DNA of 64,000 nucleotides from the NCBI GenBank assembly GCA_021234155.1, contig JAJEKV010000086.1, positions 4,141,461-4,205,460 of the forward strand, given 5' to 3'. The stretch comes from Isoetes taiwanensis (Eukaryota > Streptophyta > Lycopodiopsida > Isoetales > Isoetaceae). This document shows positions 47,190 through 58,480 of this stretch, piece by piece. A program made the position numbers and the translations under genes. The notes under the pieces were generated by a model, which had not been told where the DNA came from, made no database searches, and was given only the letters and a program-made list of their open reading frames with translations. Each line of letters begins with the position of its first letter. The first letter of the stretch is position 1.

Positions 47190-49495
47190 CCAGAGCAAGA
47201 GACAAGTCAGTATCAAGACCTAGCAATTGTTGAGCATTATTATGAGGCATTAAACATTCATAGTATCATAAATTTAGAACTAAAGAAAGAGGTAGGTTTG
47301 AGTTTGTTAGATGTAGCAAGTAATAACACGCAGGTTATGAGTTGTATGGACTTGGTTTAAGCGTTCTTAGGGTGCAAAATCGGCAAAAATCTCAAGACTA
47401 ATTAGAAATCCCATTGTGGACTGTGCCATGGCAGGGCATCCTGAAACAAAGGTAAATTGTACCAGCCTTGCATTTATGGAAGCATCTATTGCAATGCATT
47501 GCAATTGGTAGATCGCTCATACATTACATGCATGCAAACCGACCTGTATAAAATGGTAAACAATTGCATATCTATTTGTAGATTTGTTGAAGATGGCAAA
47601 CTAAATCTTGCTTTATTTTATTTTGATAAGATTATATCTGTATGCAAAGGTCAAAAGATATTTTAAGTAGAAAGCATCAACTATCGTCTAGATAATAAAC
47701 TAAGATAATGTAAAATAGGGAGTTTTTGGGTAAAATCGTATCATTTAAGAACCACAAAAGTATTCAAAAAGGTAGCCAGTACATGTTACTACCTGTGTAA
47801 TATCTCAATAAAAGGTAACGTTTTAGAATCGATGTATTTAATTTGGCATTCGATAGTATTATTTTTATCTTAACTTTGAAGATTAACACATTCTTGACAT
47901 TTATTTTGGATTTTTGAATTAGTTTTAATGAAAAGAAAAATGAAAAAGTACCGAATTCTGAAGTACCCAGTTTAGGTACCTTTGCAGGTTCCAAAATTGG
48001 TACACCCTAACATAGTTTTACTCTTCTATCTATTGAAGTAAACGCCCAAGAATATGGACCACACCATAGTAAGGGTTATTAAACAAATGAACAATAAATA
48101 AAGATGAAACATTCAGCTATAGTCCCAGACTCTTCTTTATGCAACTACACTTTAGTGTAAGCCTCCAAAAAGATAATTGTCAAATATTCATGGCTATGTG
48201 ATTCTCAGGTACAACGTTCGTATCTACATTTTTCTAGGAGTCTAGGAATGAAAAAAGTCTTTATAAACTTTCACAAAATCTTAGATCTAATGCCCATGAA
48301 TAGTGGGCCATCCTTCCTGAAGCTTTCCAAGAAAAGCAAAGGACAATGCTTTTGTGTACACAACTTTGTAGAGGTATAGTAAAACACCCATCAAAGTTTA
48401 GTAAAGTTCCAGCCACACAGTTTCATCTACACAACTTGGTTGAACTACTATATGATTTTTTTTGCCATTGTATACTTTTTTATTGTTGCTTCTTTATCAT
48501 CGTATTCTTTATAGAATCTCAATGAACACGAACCTAACAAAAGTCTAATGATGCAATATACAGTTGGTCTCATTAAGTTTGCCCAATTCGTTTGGTATTG
48601 CAGGAGGGTATTCTCGCAATGGTGGAAACTATGATTCTGGTATTGTATCTTCTTTTTTATTTTGTGAGGGTGTTGGGATGTGTGCGTGGAACGCCAGATG
48701 TTACGCCCCAAGATGCGGCGTTCCTTTCTTCAGGGACTTTTTTTGGTGTGCGTGTGGTCTTTTGTCTTCCTCCTCTGCTACGGTATTTCGATTTTCAAAT
48801 TCCAGTGGGAAGAAGCAGCATAGGCGGGCGGTCATGGACCTGGCCTCGCCCATGCTTCTCTAATGGAGGAAATGATTTTCGTATGTTTGTCTGCGATGGC
48901 AAGACACCCATTTTTTCCTTCGCCCCTTTTGAGGTACCTTTTTCTCGGTTCCTTTTTTTTGCCAGCTACATTCAACTAGGAAAATGCTGAAAGAAACAAT
49001 AGTTTTACGGCACAAGGGTCGTCTTTGAAAAAAGGATTTGGCGTTATGGAGCTCCATAGCAGGAGAAGAGGTTGCCATGACTCATTATGCATGCCGTGTA
49101 ATGGGAATTGATCCGAATTTAAGGTCATCTTCAATCACATTGGTGAGCTTCGCGACAATCATAAGACCAATCGGGTAATAGTTTTGTATCACCCCTCTTA
49201 TGCTTTCTTGATTTCTTCCTATTTTTGTGATGTTGGCGGATGGCTTCGACCTCCATATTTGGACATGTGTATCTTTGGAGTGGTTGGTGCACCCCGGACT
49301 ACAAAATGTCGTCGGATCTATCAATCCCTACGGCCCGCATCAGTATGTTGGAGCCTCGGACACCTCTCGTTTCGATTATGCTCAATTATGATTGGGGACG
49401 CCTATGATTTTTAAGATGTCGAATGAGTTTGCCTAAGGTTTTGATGGTATATCGTGCCTCTATACGGTTTCATTTAAGCTTTTAGAATATGAAAT
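47190..49495. other. Non-coding unit tail (copy B)
   Basis: Empty site for the copy A LINE insertion at about 47285. The about 190-base segment shared with the Copia interior is complete at 47505-47690. No coding region supported. The stretch 48680-48740 differs from copy A by clustered indels. Confidence 0.45.
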
Positions 49496-49570
49496 ACGGG
49501 GATTCGAACCTCTACTAAAATAACTCAATGTCCTAATAAGACTACTTTAACCAATCTAACTAGTGAGCTA
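49496..49570 (-). repeat. tRNA-like sequence, probable SINE head (copy B)
   Basis: Same A-box-like and B-box (GAGGTTCGAATCCCC) arrangement as in copy A. Confidence 0.4.
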
Positions 49571-49622
49571 ATGTGACTATTTTTTATCTTAAATCTATGT
49601 TTTTTTTTTATAATAACCCATT

Positions 49623-49912
49623 CACTACAAGAGGATGAGGGTTTGGCGTCAGAAAAATCGTCAGAGAAATTGAATGATTATGTCCTGACGATTATCCTGA
49701 CGATTATCCTGACGATTAAATTCCTGACGATATATCGTCAGAAGAAAACGTCAGTCAAATCGTCAGAAATGAAACGTCACATGTAGCGTCAGAAAAATCG
49801 TCAGAAAAATCGTCAGATTTTTTCGTCAGATGTAACGTCAGCATTTTCGTCAGAATAAACGTCAGATTCTGCGTCAGACAAAACGTCAGGAAAAACGTCA
49901 GAAAAAACGTTT
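49623..49912. mobile_element. CACTA-type terminus with intact CGTCAG array (copy B)
   Basis: CACTACAAGAGG followed by more than 20 CGTCAG/CTGACG hexamers in about 270 bases; the first part alternates direct and inverted copies, the second part is mostly direct. Repeats that are decayed in copy A are intact here. No opposite end found. Confidence 0.65.
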
Positions 49913-51009
49913 TTTTTTTTTTTTTTACATTTTTAATCATAACAATTGATCCAAAAGCCTGTTTTGAGTGAAATTTATTGCATTGGAAAGCTCTCTTATA
50001 GATCTCTGACATGATATATGATTGAATAAAGTTTGGTTAAATTATCTGGTTGAAAAGCTTAACGTTTTGGCTGGCTTTAGTTATGGTTTATTCAGTGTAA
50101 CCTCCATTTGAAAACCTCTCGGGATTACTTACCTAGTAATTAATCTTTTGGTATTATAAACACTATGGATAAATGTAGATTCTATAAAAGATAATAATTA
50201 TGATGGTAAACTTTGAATCAACAGGAGAGTTGACCACTCATGCTAAACCTTCCTTTCCTTAAGCATTGTTTGGAAGTCACTATGTTGAAGTCCAGAAGAT
50301 CCCTGGTCATGATATCTCAAAATTTAGCATCACTTTGCTTCTTTTAGTTCCATTCGCTATTCATTCTTGAACTTGCCCCTTGCTACATACCATAATCCCC
50401 TAGCCATTATTTGCATCCCTACACCCATGCCATATTTTTATCCCATGTTCACCTTTTTGTTATGAATCCACTCCTTGAATACTTTTGCATAGACCATTTT
50501 CTTATTTTCCCATGCATAACCCTTGGGACTATTTACCTTCATCATTTTTGCTTTCCACCCCACAACCCTTGTTCTATAATTTCTCACCTTTGCCCTTTTG
50601 TCCACCATTCATCCTTTATTATAAAGTTTTAGTGTATGTCGTGCATAAAACCCTAAAACTTTCGACGGCCCAGATCTGATCTACCATTTTTCTCCGTTTC
50701 CAATGCCCCAATCCGACCGTCTGTGCCAGATTCAATCGATTCCAAGCTTCAATCCAGCCTGGCTATGGCAGCTGCGGGAGATTCTTGATGGGTTTTGTTG
50801 CCGTATTGAATTGGGTTTTCAGACCAAGTACTTAAAAAGCTTCATTCCGGCATGGCGATGGAGATTCGGGATGGGCTATGCGTGAATATGAATATTCGTA
50901 GGGGAATTGGGCTGTCTGGAAAGCTTGGGTTGGGCTTTTTTCTAAAGCTGTAGCAGAATGTTTTTGGATTACTGAGACGGATTATGAGGTTGAATTTTTT
51001 TTCCTTCAG
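49913..51009. other. End of duplicated unit B and start of unique flank
   Basis: Matches copy A to 50893, then diverges. The 50894-51009 part ends with a pyrimidine tract and CAG, acting as acceptor for the LOG-like exon. Nothing else recognised. Confidence 0.45.
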
Positions 51010-51103
51010 GTGGACCGGAGCGTAGATCTGGTTTATGGAGGAGGAAACGTCACATGGGCCTTATTGCCCACGCTGTGTACGAAGGTGGACGGCATGTTAC
51101 AGG
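51010..51103 (+). pseudogene. Exon fragment of LOG-type cytokinin riboside 5'-monophosphate phosphoribohydrolase
   Basis: A splice-acceptor-bounded exon reads VDLVYGGGNV in one frame and then MGLIAHAVYEGGRHVTG in the next, so about one base is missing near 51050. It ends at a GT donor (51104-51105). DLVYGGG...GLMGL..AV..GGRHV is the nucleotide-binding signature of LOG enzymes. No neighbouring LOG exons (for example PGGYGTLEE) are seen, so it is an isolated fragment. Confidence 0.75.
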
Positions 51104-51627
51104 GTAAGCTCTTCTTAAATGCTTCATTTCCCTGTTTTTTCCTTTTCCATCCAGACAGGCAGAAAAAAGCCCTTCCATTTTCAATCCGTCCAAAACATCC
51201 ATCAAATGCAAAGCTACAACTCCACTGAGCAATGGAGCATGAAGTAAACACAACTGGACTGATTACAGGAGCGATTTCTACCAGGTTTGAAATGCTTTTG
51301 TCTTTTTGTCTATAACAGGGAAGCACTGAAAGCTATATTTGATTGATAGAAGTTCGTTTCTGTGTATTGTTTCTTCACATTGTCATGATAATTGCATTTT
51401 GGGGGTCTATGTATATAGGGCTGAATTTCTTTGCTTGGTGCATTACAGATCTGTGGTCTGATCCTCCAAGGAAGTATGACAAACGTGATTTTAGAATAGT
51501 GCAAGAAGCAATGGATTTGGGTGCGAGGCAAACATACCCATAACTTACGGTATGTCTTCCAATAACTCAAATTGGTAGTAGAAACTTGGAATCTGGCTGG
51601 AAAAGGTCCTCCATGATTTGAACTTGC

Positions 51628-51867
51628 CTAGATGGCTAGACATAAAGAAACTTGCAAGGAGCTTGCCAGAGACCATAGTGGATCATGAGTAGGTAACCAA
51701 ACGTGCAATATTCATTCAAAAAAATTCTAAATTACTGATTCTCAACCTACATTTGCAGCCATGTAATATGGCTTGGAGATTTGAACTACATGCTAGGTCT
51801 GTCGGATAGTGAAGTAAGGGCACTGATGGCAGTTGATGATTGGGAATATCTCCTTCTGAGGGACCAG
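51628..51867 (+). pseudogene. Two exon fragments of an inositol polyphosphate 5-phosphatase
   Basis: The first piece (about 51628-51691) ends SLPETIVDHE, the second (51759-51867, after a CAG acceptor and before a GT donor) reads HVIWLGDLNYML...LMAVDDWEYLLLRDQ. WLGDLNYR is a hallmark of plant 5PTases; the final Arg is Met here. The intron between them is retained. The rest of the catalytic domain is missing, and the fragments lie on the same strand 0.5 kb after the LOG fragment. Confidence 0.75.
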
Positions 51868-53190
51868 GTGGAAGGAAACATCATTGTTTGAAAACAAAGC
51901 AAAGAAAAATCTGATATATATGCCTCTGCCAAGGAAGCACATAAAGCCCATATATTAAGGAATTTTTATTAACTGCAGTGCATAAACATCGGCTGACAAG
52001 AGGCAAAGGGATATAGATGTCCTACGGCAATAGGCAGAAAAAAATGCAAGTCCTCTTCCAATCTCCAAGATAACCTAGAACAGTTATGGTGGTTGTATGG
52101 TTATGGGTCAGGATTTGAAGCAGGCACTTTAGAAGAGATGGCAATCAATTGCAAATTGTACGCTGAAAGAAAAGAGAATAACAGCACCTTCGTAATGGCA
52201 AAAATCTCCTAACATGCATTCCAAACATGTACAGTGGTTGCGGTAATCTGAAGTACATGGTAAGCATGTATAATGTAATATCTCAAACAAATAGTTTATA
52301 GAGCAATATAATCTTTCAATCTATTTCATCAGTTGGACCAAGTGTTTACATTATCTACATGTGGCCTCTCGGAAGATTTATCTACATCTAAGTTAATTCG
52401 CGGTTGCTTGCAAGTGGCTGCAAGTCAAAGTTATTATGGAAAATGCTCCTTTATTGATCACAATACCAAACTTGGTTATCTATGCATTATCCAATTATGG
52501 ACAAGATGCAACATTGAAAGATATTACCCTTATATTCAAATCCTGTGCATAGAAAAGTTTAGAAGTCACCAATAACATGCCAAAATACCACCAAGAAGTA
52601 AATCCCTTCTAAAACTGGTCCAATGAAATGTTTGATAAGCACCCCAACATTTGTAAGTTGCAAAAATTATGCCCATATTGAGAAGAGTAATTGGAAAAAA
52701 GATTAAAATCAACTAATAATGAGCATTTAGCATAATGAGCACATAATATACCCAATACAACGAAGAAGTAGATCCCCTTCTATATAATGTTCCAATGCAA
52801 TGTCCGATAGGCGTCCCAACATTTGCAGGATCCAAATGATCGCCATTTGCAGGATCTAAATGATGGCCAGCAACGCTGGGCACCATAACTATCTCTATTA
52901 TAACAATATAGAGTCTAAGTTGCATGCCATCAACACGTATCCCACACTGTGGCTCAACAACCCACCCAGTCCGCACTCTCATATATGTTGACCTCAATTA
53001 GAAGAATGCAGAGTTTGTCTCCGATGGCATTATACTATATCAACAAACACTATAGCTAATTGAAGACTTTTTGACAATGATTTCATTGCCTCAACTTAGT
53101 TTACAAAGGAACTTCGAAACAACCCAGCATGCTCAAACTTCCTCCACTGTTCATACCATATTGCCCAGCATTGTTTACAAATCGCCATAT
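51868..53190. other. Interior of the putative gene-capturing element; no further gene recognised
   Basis: An open stretch at about 51450-51540 (PPRKYDKRDFRIVQEAMDL), before the 5PTase pieces, looks exon-like but I cannot assign it. From 51868 to 53190 only short ORFs are seen. At 52865-52885 a copy of the later hairpin (CCAGCAACGCTGG, then GCACC) occurs, without a CTRR end. Confidence 0.4.
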
Positions 53191-53193
53191 GAT

Positions 53194-53219
53194 CCCAGCA
53201 ACGCTGGGCACCTAACTAG
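53194..53219 (+). mobile_element. Helitron-like 3' terminus (hairpin plus CTAG)
   Basis: CCCAGC-AAC-GCTGGG (53194-53208) forms a 6-bp GC-rich stem; seven bases later CTAG (53216-53219) is followed by T. This is the layout of Helitron 3' ends (hairpin shortly before CTRR, insertion before T). The stem is short for a Helitron and no 5' TC end or RepHel gene was found. Confidence 0.5.
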
Positions 53220-55534
53220 TTTCAACCATATTGCTATTTTCCATGATCCATCCCTTTGAATTTTTAGCTAAGTACACCATCATTTCCATTGTCTTTTTAC
53301 TTTCACGATTATTCCCCTTGCCATATTATTTTTTATCTCTATGCTTTCCTTACCATTTTATACCCTTGTTGTTGCCATGCCCCTACTTTAAATATTTCTT
53401 CATGGTCGAACCTTGCAATTGTGTCTCAAGGGCTTCCCTAGAAGTAGGTGACCTCACTCAAATTTGCCTTGCACCAAATTGTTTTCCATGGTCGAAAGTA
53501 TTTCATTTTTTAAAGCTCATAATTATTGGCTTATTTTAACCCCTTCGGACCATGGTCGAAGACGTCTAAATACCTTAACAAGTGAATACGGTGAAAATAC
53601 AAAGAAACTCTTTCTTTCCCCTTTTTTGTATGACTATGGCACTAACGAAGACCTGGCTCAAACCTGGCTTTGAAGCTTTGGAGAATTTTTTGCGAACAAG
53701 CATGAAGTTGGTAGGCCTATGTATAGTTTGAATGAATGGAAATTGCTAAATTTCTATGTGGATCTCACACGTAGTATCATGTAAATTGAATGTATGACAT
53801 TAAATATATCAATGGAGATAATTTTGGGCCTATGCTAAGTATTACGGAAAAAGGGGGTATGATGCATCACTTAGGTTTGGCTATAAAAAAAATGGTATAA
53901 AAGAAATGGGCACTAGTAGGAATATATGAAGATAAGCTAGTGAAATAATGGTGAAGGATGAAACCAAATTAAGTAGATAAACTTAAACACTAGGTTTAGT
54001 TATTAGGTCATTTTATCCAAGTTGTGAAAGCCACATATAGAAACGACAGGTAGCCGCATATGGAAGAGGTTCGCACAGGGCATGCATGAGCTGCAAATGG
54101 AAACCGGCTGGACTTCTTTTTGATTTCACCTCAATACTTTTCCGATTATGGTAGGATTCCTCTCAACAGTTTATTGCTCGGATCGTGGTTGCCTATGGCG
54201 GCTGCAGATAGATTTGATATGCTTGTGAAGCATGATTTGAAAACGAAAATGAGATGATTATCTGGAGCTTCAATAACCAGGTCAATATGGCGCTTTCAAT
54301 ATATTATCGAACGTTGGAGGCAAAATCCCTAGTGCAGACGTGATGATAGATCTTGCAATGGTGGCAATAAAAACACATAGACACCTTTTTTGGGAAGAAA
54401 GGACCATCTCACTAGTTGAATACCTGTAAGAGTACCTGGTTACTTGCCTCTTTTACTGCATATTTGAAACAGAAACAGGGCCAGCAATCTGCTCAAGATC
54501 TATAAGCAATTGGATTGTTATCCATATATTCCCATCAATTTGAGAAAGTTTTTAAGTCGCATTAAATGATAAAGCATACACAAGATCCTGGGGTTGCAAG
54601 AAAATAACCTTTCTTTCGGTGTATGGCCCAAAATCTTCTCTGATACATTAATCAGAGATATAGTATTCAAGATTCAGACCTTAACATTAAAAAATAATAA
54701 AGTTTAGCAATGAAATCTTGACATATATAGTTTAGCAATGATCTTGACATATATGAGACATTAACTAGAAGATATGGTGTGGGTAATCCCGAACCAAAAT
54801 GAGTACACAATAAACATAAACAATTAAAGTATTAATTGAGTGACTGAGTGCTGAATAGACAAAGAAATTGTAAAAGCAAAAGAAATTGTAGTACTCAATT
54901 TTTTTTTTGCAAATCATAACGAATTATATGTGAAGGAGTGATTCATACTTGGAGAAGAAATGGAGGTCAAAAAACCGGTGTAGGCACAATAGCGGATTGA
55001 TTATGAGCAAAATTCTTCTCTTTGAATGGTGCCAAAGTTGCAGCAAGAAACCGGATGAGCTGGAAATTTTAGCCGACGTGGTTGCCTGCCAAAAGTTTAG
55101 ACGGGCGATGTTGCCTGTAGAAAACCAAGAGGGTGCCAAACGCCGACTAGGTTTTGGCACCCTAAGTGTGATACGTTGGGTGTCCAAAAATACACATTGC
55201 AATATATTAATGGTTATCTTTTTATATAATTTTTGGTTAGGGGCTATAATGTGATTTAGGCCTAAGACCTTTGAATTTCTACAAAGTGCTAAAATTCGAA
55301 TTAGGGCTTGAAAGCCCTATTTCCAACAACCCTAACGCCGCTTCCCTCTTAGGAAGCGAGGAAGAGTGGCCGCTTTGGGCGGAGTCATGGCCGTGGAAAT
55401 CATCGCTATGTTCAAATGTGGATGGCACTTTGTGATTCATATATGCGTAATTAATCTTGGCCTTAAATCGATCTGATTTAGGAAGATATTTTGTTTTATC
55501 CATGATTGAGCGATTCGGCCGCTTGTAGGAGTCT
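53220..55534. other. Intergenic sequence, no supported gene
   Basis: AT-rich. Short ORFs on both strands lack motifs; the 54949-55254 open stretch has a WCQSCSKKPDELEIL segment with two Cys but no family I know. Confidence 0.35.
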
Positions 55535-56558
55535 GTGTGCTTATGCAAGATCCCGCTCTATGACTTCGTGTATTTGGTGTATTTGATTGCCATTCTTATC
55601 AAGATCCAGTGCCGGACTTGGGCGTTACATTTGCCATTGGAGAAACCTTTGATTTTGTTTTCCTATTCTCTTCTCACGAACAATCGAGGATTTCGGACGA
55701 TGAAAATTGGGTCGGATCTCAGAATGAGATTCAGAGATTTCTCTGGAAAGCCCATGATAAATGAAATGATTTTGCCCCTTTCTCTTCTTTCTCCAATCCA
55801 TCGCTTGGGCCAAGTAGGTCTCGTTGTAAGTTTTGGAGCTCTACCTCTTTAGTTTCTGCATTGCATTTATATTATTTGTTGTGTTTGTGATTTCTTTGTA
55901 GAAGCATAGGCTTGCGCTACTCGAGAAGAGAGAAGAGAATGCAGTTCAATGATGGGCTTGCAATGAAAGGTAACATTTGCATGTTCTTGAATGAATGCTT
56001 ACTTGTGTTTGAACATCAATATCCTTGTTTGGGAAATGTTTAGGCCCCCTTTTTGGTTTCAAGATGTAGATGTTGATATAAACAGGAAATACTCGTATTT
56101 TTGTCCGAAGTTGACCACTCCTTGGGGATGAGATTGCTGCGGATATAAGGTTTCCGGATGAGCATACATTATGCATTAAGGACATTTCTATTGGCAAGCA
56201 CATCATGGAATATTGTTTTGACCAAGTGTATGGACCAGATTACGGCACAAGGTGATTCATCTTATATTTGGTCTTATATCGCATTTTGAAAAGTATTTGG
56301 ATAGTCATGCTTGTATAATGGATGCAGAAAGGAATGAGTACTAGTCATTAGGGCGGATTTGGGGTCTGAAAATGGCCCTTATCTTGGGCTAAAGATTTCC
56401 ACGTCAGATTCGCGGGACCAATCAGGTTTTCGCCTTTTTACGAAAGTCGGTATTACTTGGCGGTAGAAGGATGAGCAGGGCTTACTTGGCATCCACATGG
56501 CGTATTTTCATAGGGGATGCTGGCGCTTTTATCGCAACCATTTTAATGGGCCATATTT
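55535..56558 (+). other. Start of the compact plus-strand region; one short unassigned ORF
   Basis: A 105-codon ORF (55535-55852) has no recognised domain. From about 56340 the composition shifts to higher GC with a possible promoter region before the ORF at 56559. No RNA gene seen. Confidence 0.25.
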
Positions 56559-57060
56559 TTGGGAGTCGCCACGCCCAAAATAATGGTGACTTTGACCGCC
56601 CTCTTGTCGGCGTCACCAACTCCCTTTGTCAAATTTTGGCCTAAACTTAGATCTTGTCACTCCCTAGCTCTCGTGCATCCTCTCGCCTTCACTCCTCATC
56701 CGCAATCCATGTCTCCTGTAATTTCTGTGTTCTTGCCCCATTTACAGAACTCCCAAGGTCAAGAAGTGGGAGGTTTTGTCTCAATAGGTTATGTGGGTGA
56801 GTATGCTGCCATCAACGAGGGGCGAGCATAGAGTTAGCGACAAAGGCGATCAGGCGTCGCGGACACATTGGATAGGTAGGATAAAAGAGTTCAAGTTGAA
56901 TTCTAGCGGCCGGAAAGTGGAAAGTATAACAATACGACATGCATATACCCCTTCTGATATGGCCAAAGAGCTAATCTCCACCAAAAACAGCTTCCCAAAA
57001 TTGCCCGCAAATGGTAACCACCTTAAACGGATCACACGACGCCGGGTTAGCCGGGCGTGA
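56559..57060 (+). pseudogene. Unrecognised small gene, two overlapping frames
   Basis: Frame 56559-56831 (ending GQEVGGFVSIGYVGEYAAINEG) passes into frame 56791-57060 (THWIGRIKEFKLNSSGRKVESITIRHAY), suggesting one protein with a frameshift near 56820. The second part has a WIGRI...G...V-I-I pattern loosely like a BAH-type beta barrel, too weak to claim. The left arm of a palindrome (57030-57043) overlaps its end. Confidence 0.35.
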
Positions 57061-57102
57061 CTACTTTAGCTGGTAGAGAGATAGTTTCGGCGTCGTGTGA
57101 TC
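57030..57102. repeat. Palindrome P1: 14-bp perfect inverted repeat
   Basis: GATCACACGACGCC (57030-57043) and GGCGTCGTGTGATC (57089-57102) with a 45-base spacer. First of a family of four in the last 7 kb. Confidence 0.85.
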
Positions 57103-57511
57103 TTCTTATCTTTTTTTTCTTTCGTTGTGCGTGTTTACAAACAAATTTATTGTGGGTTTATGTTTATCGGCGTCGTGGATGTCATTAGGCGAAAGTATTA
57201 GTAGTGTACTTGTCGTGTATCACATAGACATCGGAATTGTCCTTTTTCAAGGTATGGATGCCGTGACCTTGCGGGGTATAGGCATCCGGTTTTCTGGACA
57301 TGATTATAACGTAAAGGTCGGGAAACCGAGCTTGAGGCGGTTGAATTGCCCCTTTAAGTGAACTTTGTAAGCCACAGACTAATGAGAACAATGTAATTGC
57401 AATGAAGAAATGCATGGCTGACGAGGTGCAAGCGGGAATGTCTGAAAACGGAGGCGTGAGGATGAGTTTCAAAATCTTCACACCGTTTGAGGTATTTGCT
57501 AACATATTCGG

Positions 57512-58006
57512 ATGGTAGCGAGGAAGTTCAAAAAGCTCCAAGACATATCGTGCTTTCTCCCCCCTGCCGATTTTGTGGATGGCTTATTTTTGGTTCCGAC
57601 CTGGGATGTTCGATTCCACGAATCATCCGGTCAACTAACAGAGGTCCGCGTAGTTAAGTCCTCCTTTAAGTTCAGATACTTTCTTCCAAAACAATATTTA
57701 TACGTTAATTGTCAACTAGAACGAAGGAAACAGAAAAAGAGAGGCTGCACAACTTTTTGGGAGCCGTTTGAGGACCATAATAGACACTCCGATGCGGTGG
57801 ATATTCCGGTATGGAGAGGGAGGAAGTCATTTATACGGCCACCATGGAAGCGAATGGCCATTATCGAGCTAAGAGTGCTAATGGAGACAGAGGAAATTGC
57901 TGACGACTTCCATTATTTTATTGATGGCATTAGGGTTGGTTACAGGCAAGAGGGAAATGTAAAGTTTAGTGAGTTCGCGATCAACAAGAAATTGTCTATC
58001 GGCTAG
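57512..58006 (+). CDS. Hypothetical protein, 164 codons
   Basis: One of the longest clean ORFs in the right-hand region. Start as given is the first Met. The sequence is soluble-looking, Arg/Lys- and aromatic-rich, with VRVVKSSFKFRYFLP and FHYFIDGIRVGY segments suggestive of beta strands. No catalytic motif seen. A partly open stretch just upstream (57257-57500) may be a decayed N-terminal part in other frames. Possibly a gene fragment; function unknown. Confidence 0.4.
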   Translation: MVARKFKKLQDISCFLPPADFVDGLFLVPTWDVRFHESSGQLTEVRVVKSSFKFRYFLPKQYLYVNCQLERRKQKKRGCTTFWEPFEDHNRHSDAVDIPVWRGRKSFIRPPWKRMAIIELRVLMETEEIADDFHYFIDGIRVGYRQEGNVKFSEFAINKKLSIG

Positions 58007-58480
58007 CGCTTTGAATCTCGGTTTTTTATTTGTGTTTTGTCGATGTTTTTAGGGTTCCGTATTTTGTCCGATATATTTTTAGGGTTCCGTACAATTATTT
58101 AAAAACGTTACCATCATATTTTACTTTAACTTTTTTTTACTATTTATCTCTCGCCGGATTGTCTATTTTTGTCGGTGTTAAGAGTATAAAGCGTCATCCA
58201 TTTGAGAAGCCATGGCAAGAACTAAGCAAACCGCAAGGATCCATCCAGGTGGTGTAAGGCGGTGATTACATTAGTCCGCCTTCTTCATCTCGACGGAAGT
58301 CTCGATAGAGATTCTCCTCCTCAAACCATGCCTAACGAAGACCCGAAAAGAAATCCATGACATGATGCATCGGGGGAGAAGCAGCTCTCGAGTAAGTAGG
58401 GAGGTGCACTCGCCGGAGACAGAGGATGAAAATGTGAGAGACCGTGGCAGCAGAATATGATGCCGGATTAATTATTGGGC
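58007..58480. other. Spacer between ORF 57512-58006 and the histone-like sequence
   Basis: A TTTTTAGGGTTCCGTA direct repeat (about 58047 and 58077) is the only structure noted. Further right the composition becomes purine-rich and may be part of the long N-terminal tail of the following histone-like gene. Confidence 0.35.

Noticed and set aside
49646-49912. CRISPR-like array (regular CGTCAG repeats)
   Set aside because: Repeats are only 6 bases with irregular spacing and both orientations, in a plant nuclear context; they fit CACTA subterminal repeats.
56791-57060. BAH domain
   Set aside because: Only a loose WIGRI pattern; key aromatic and acidic positions could not be aligned.
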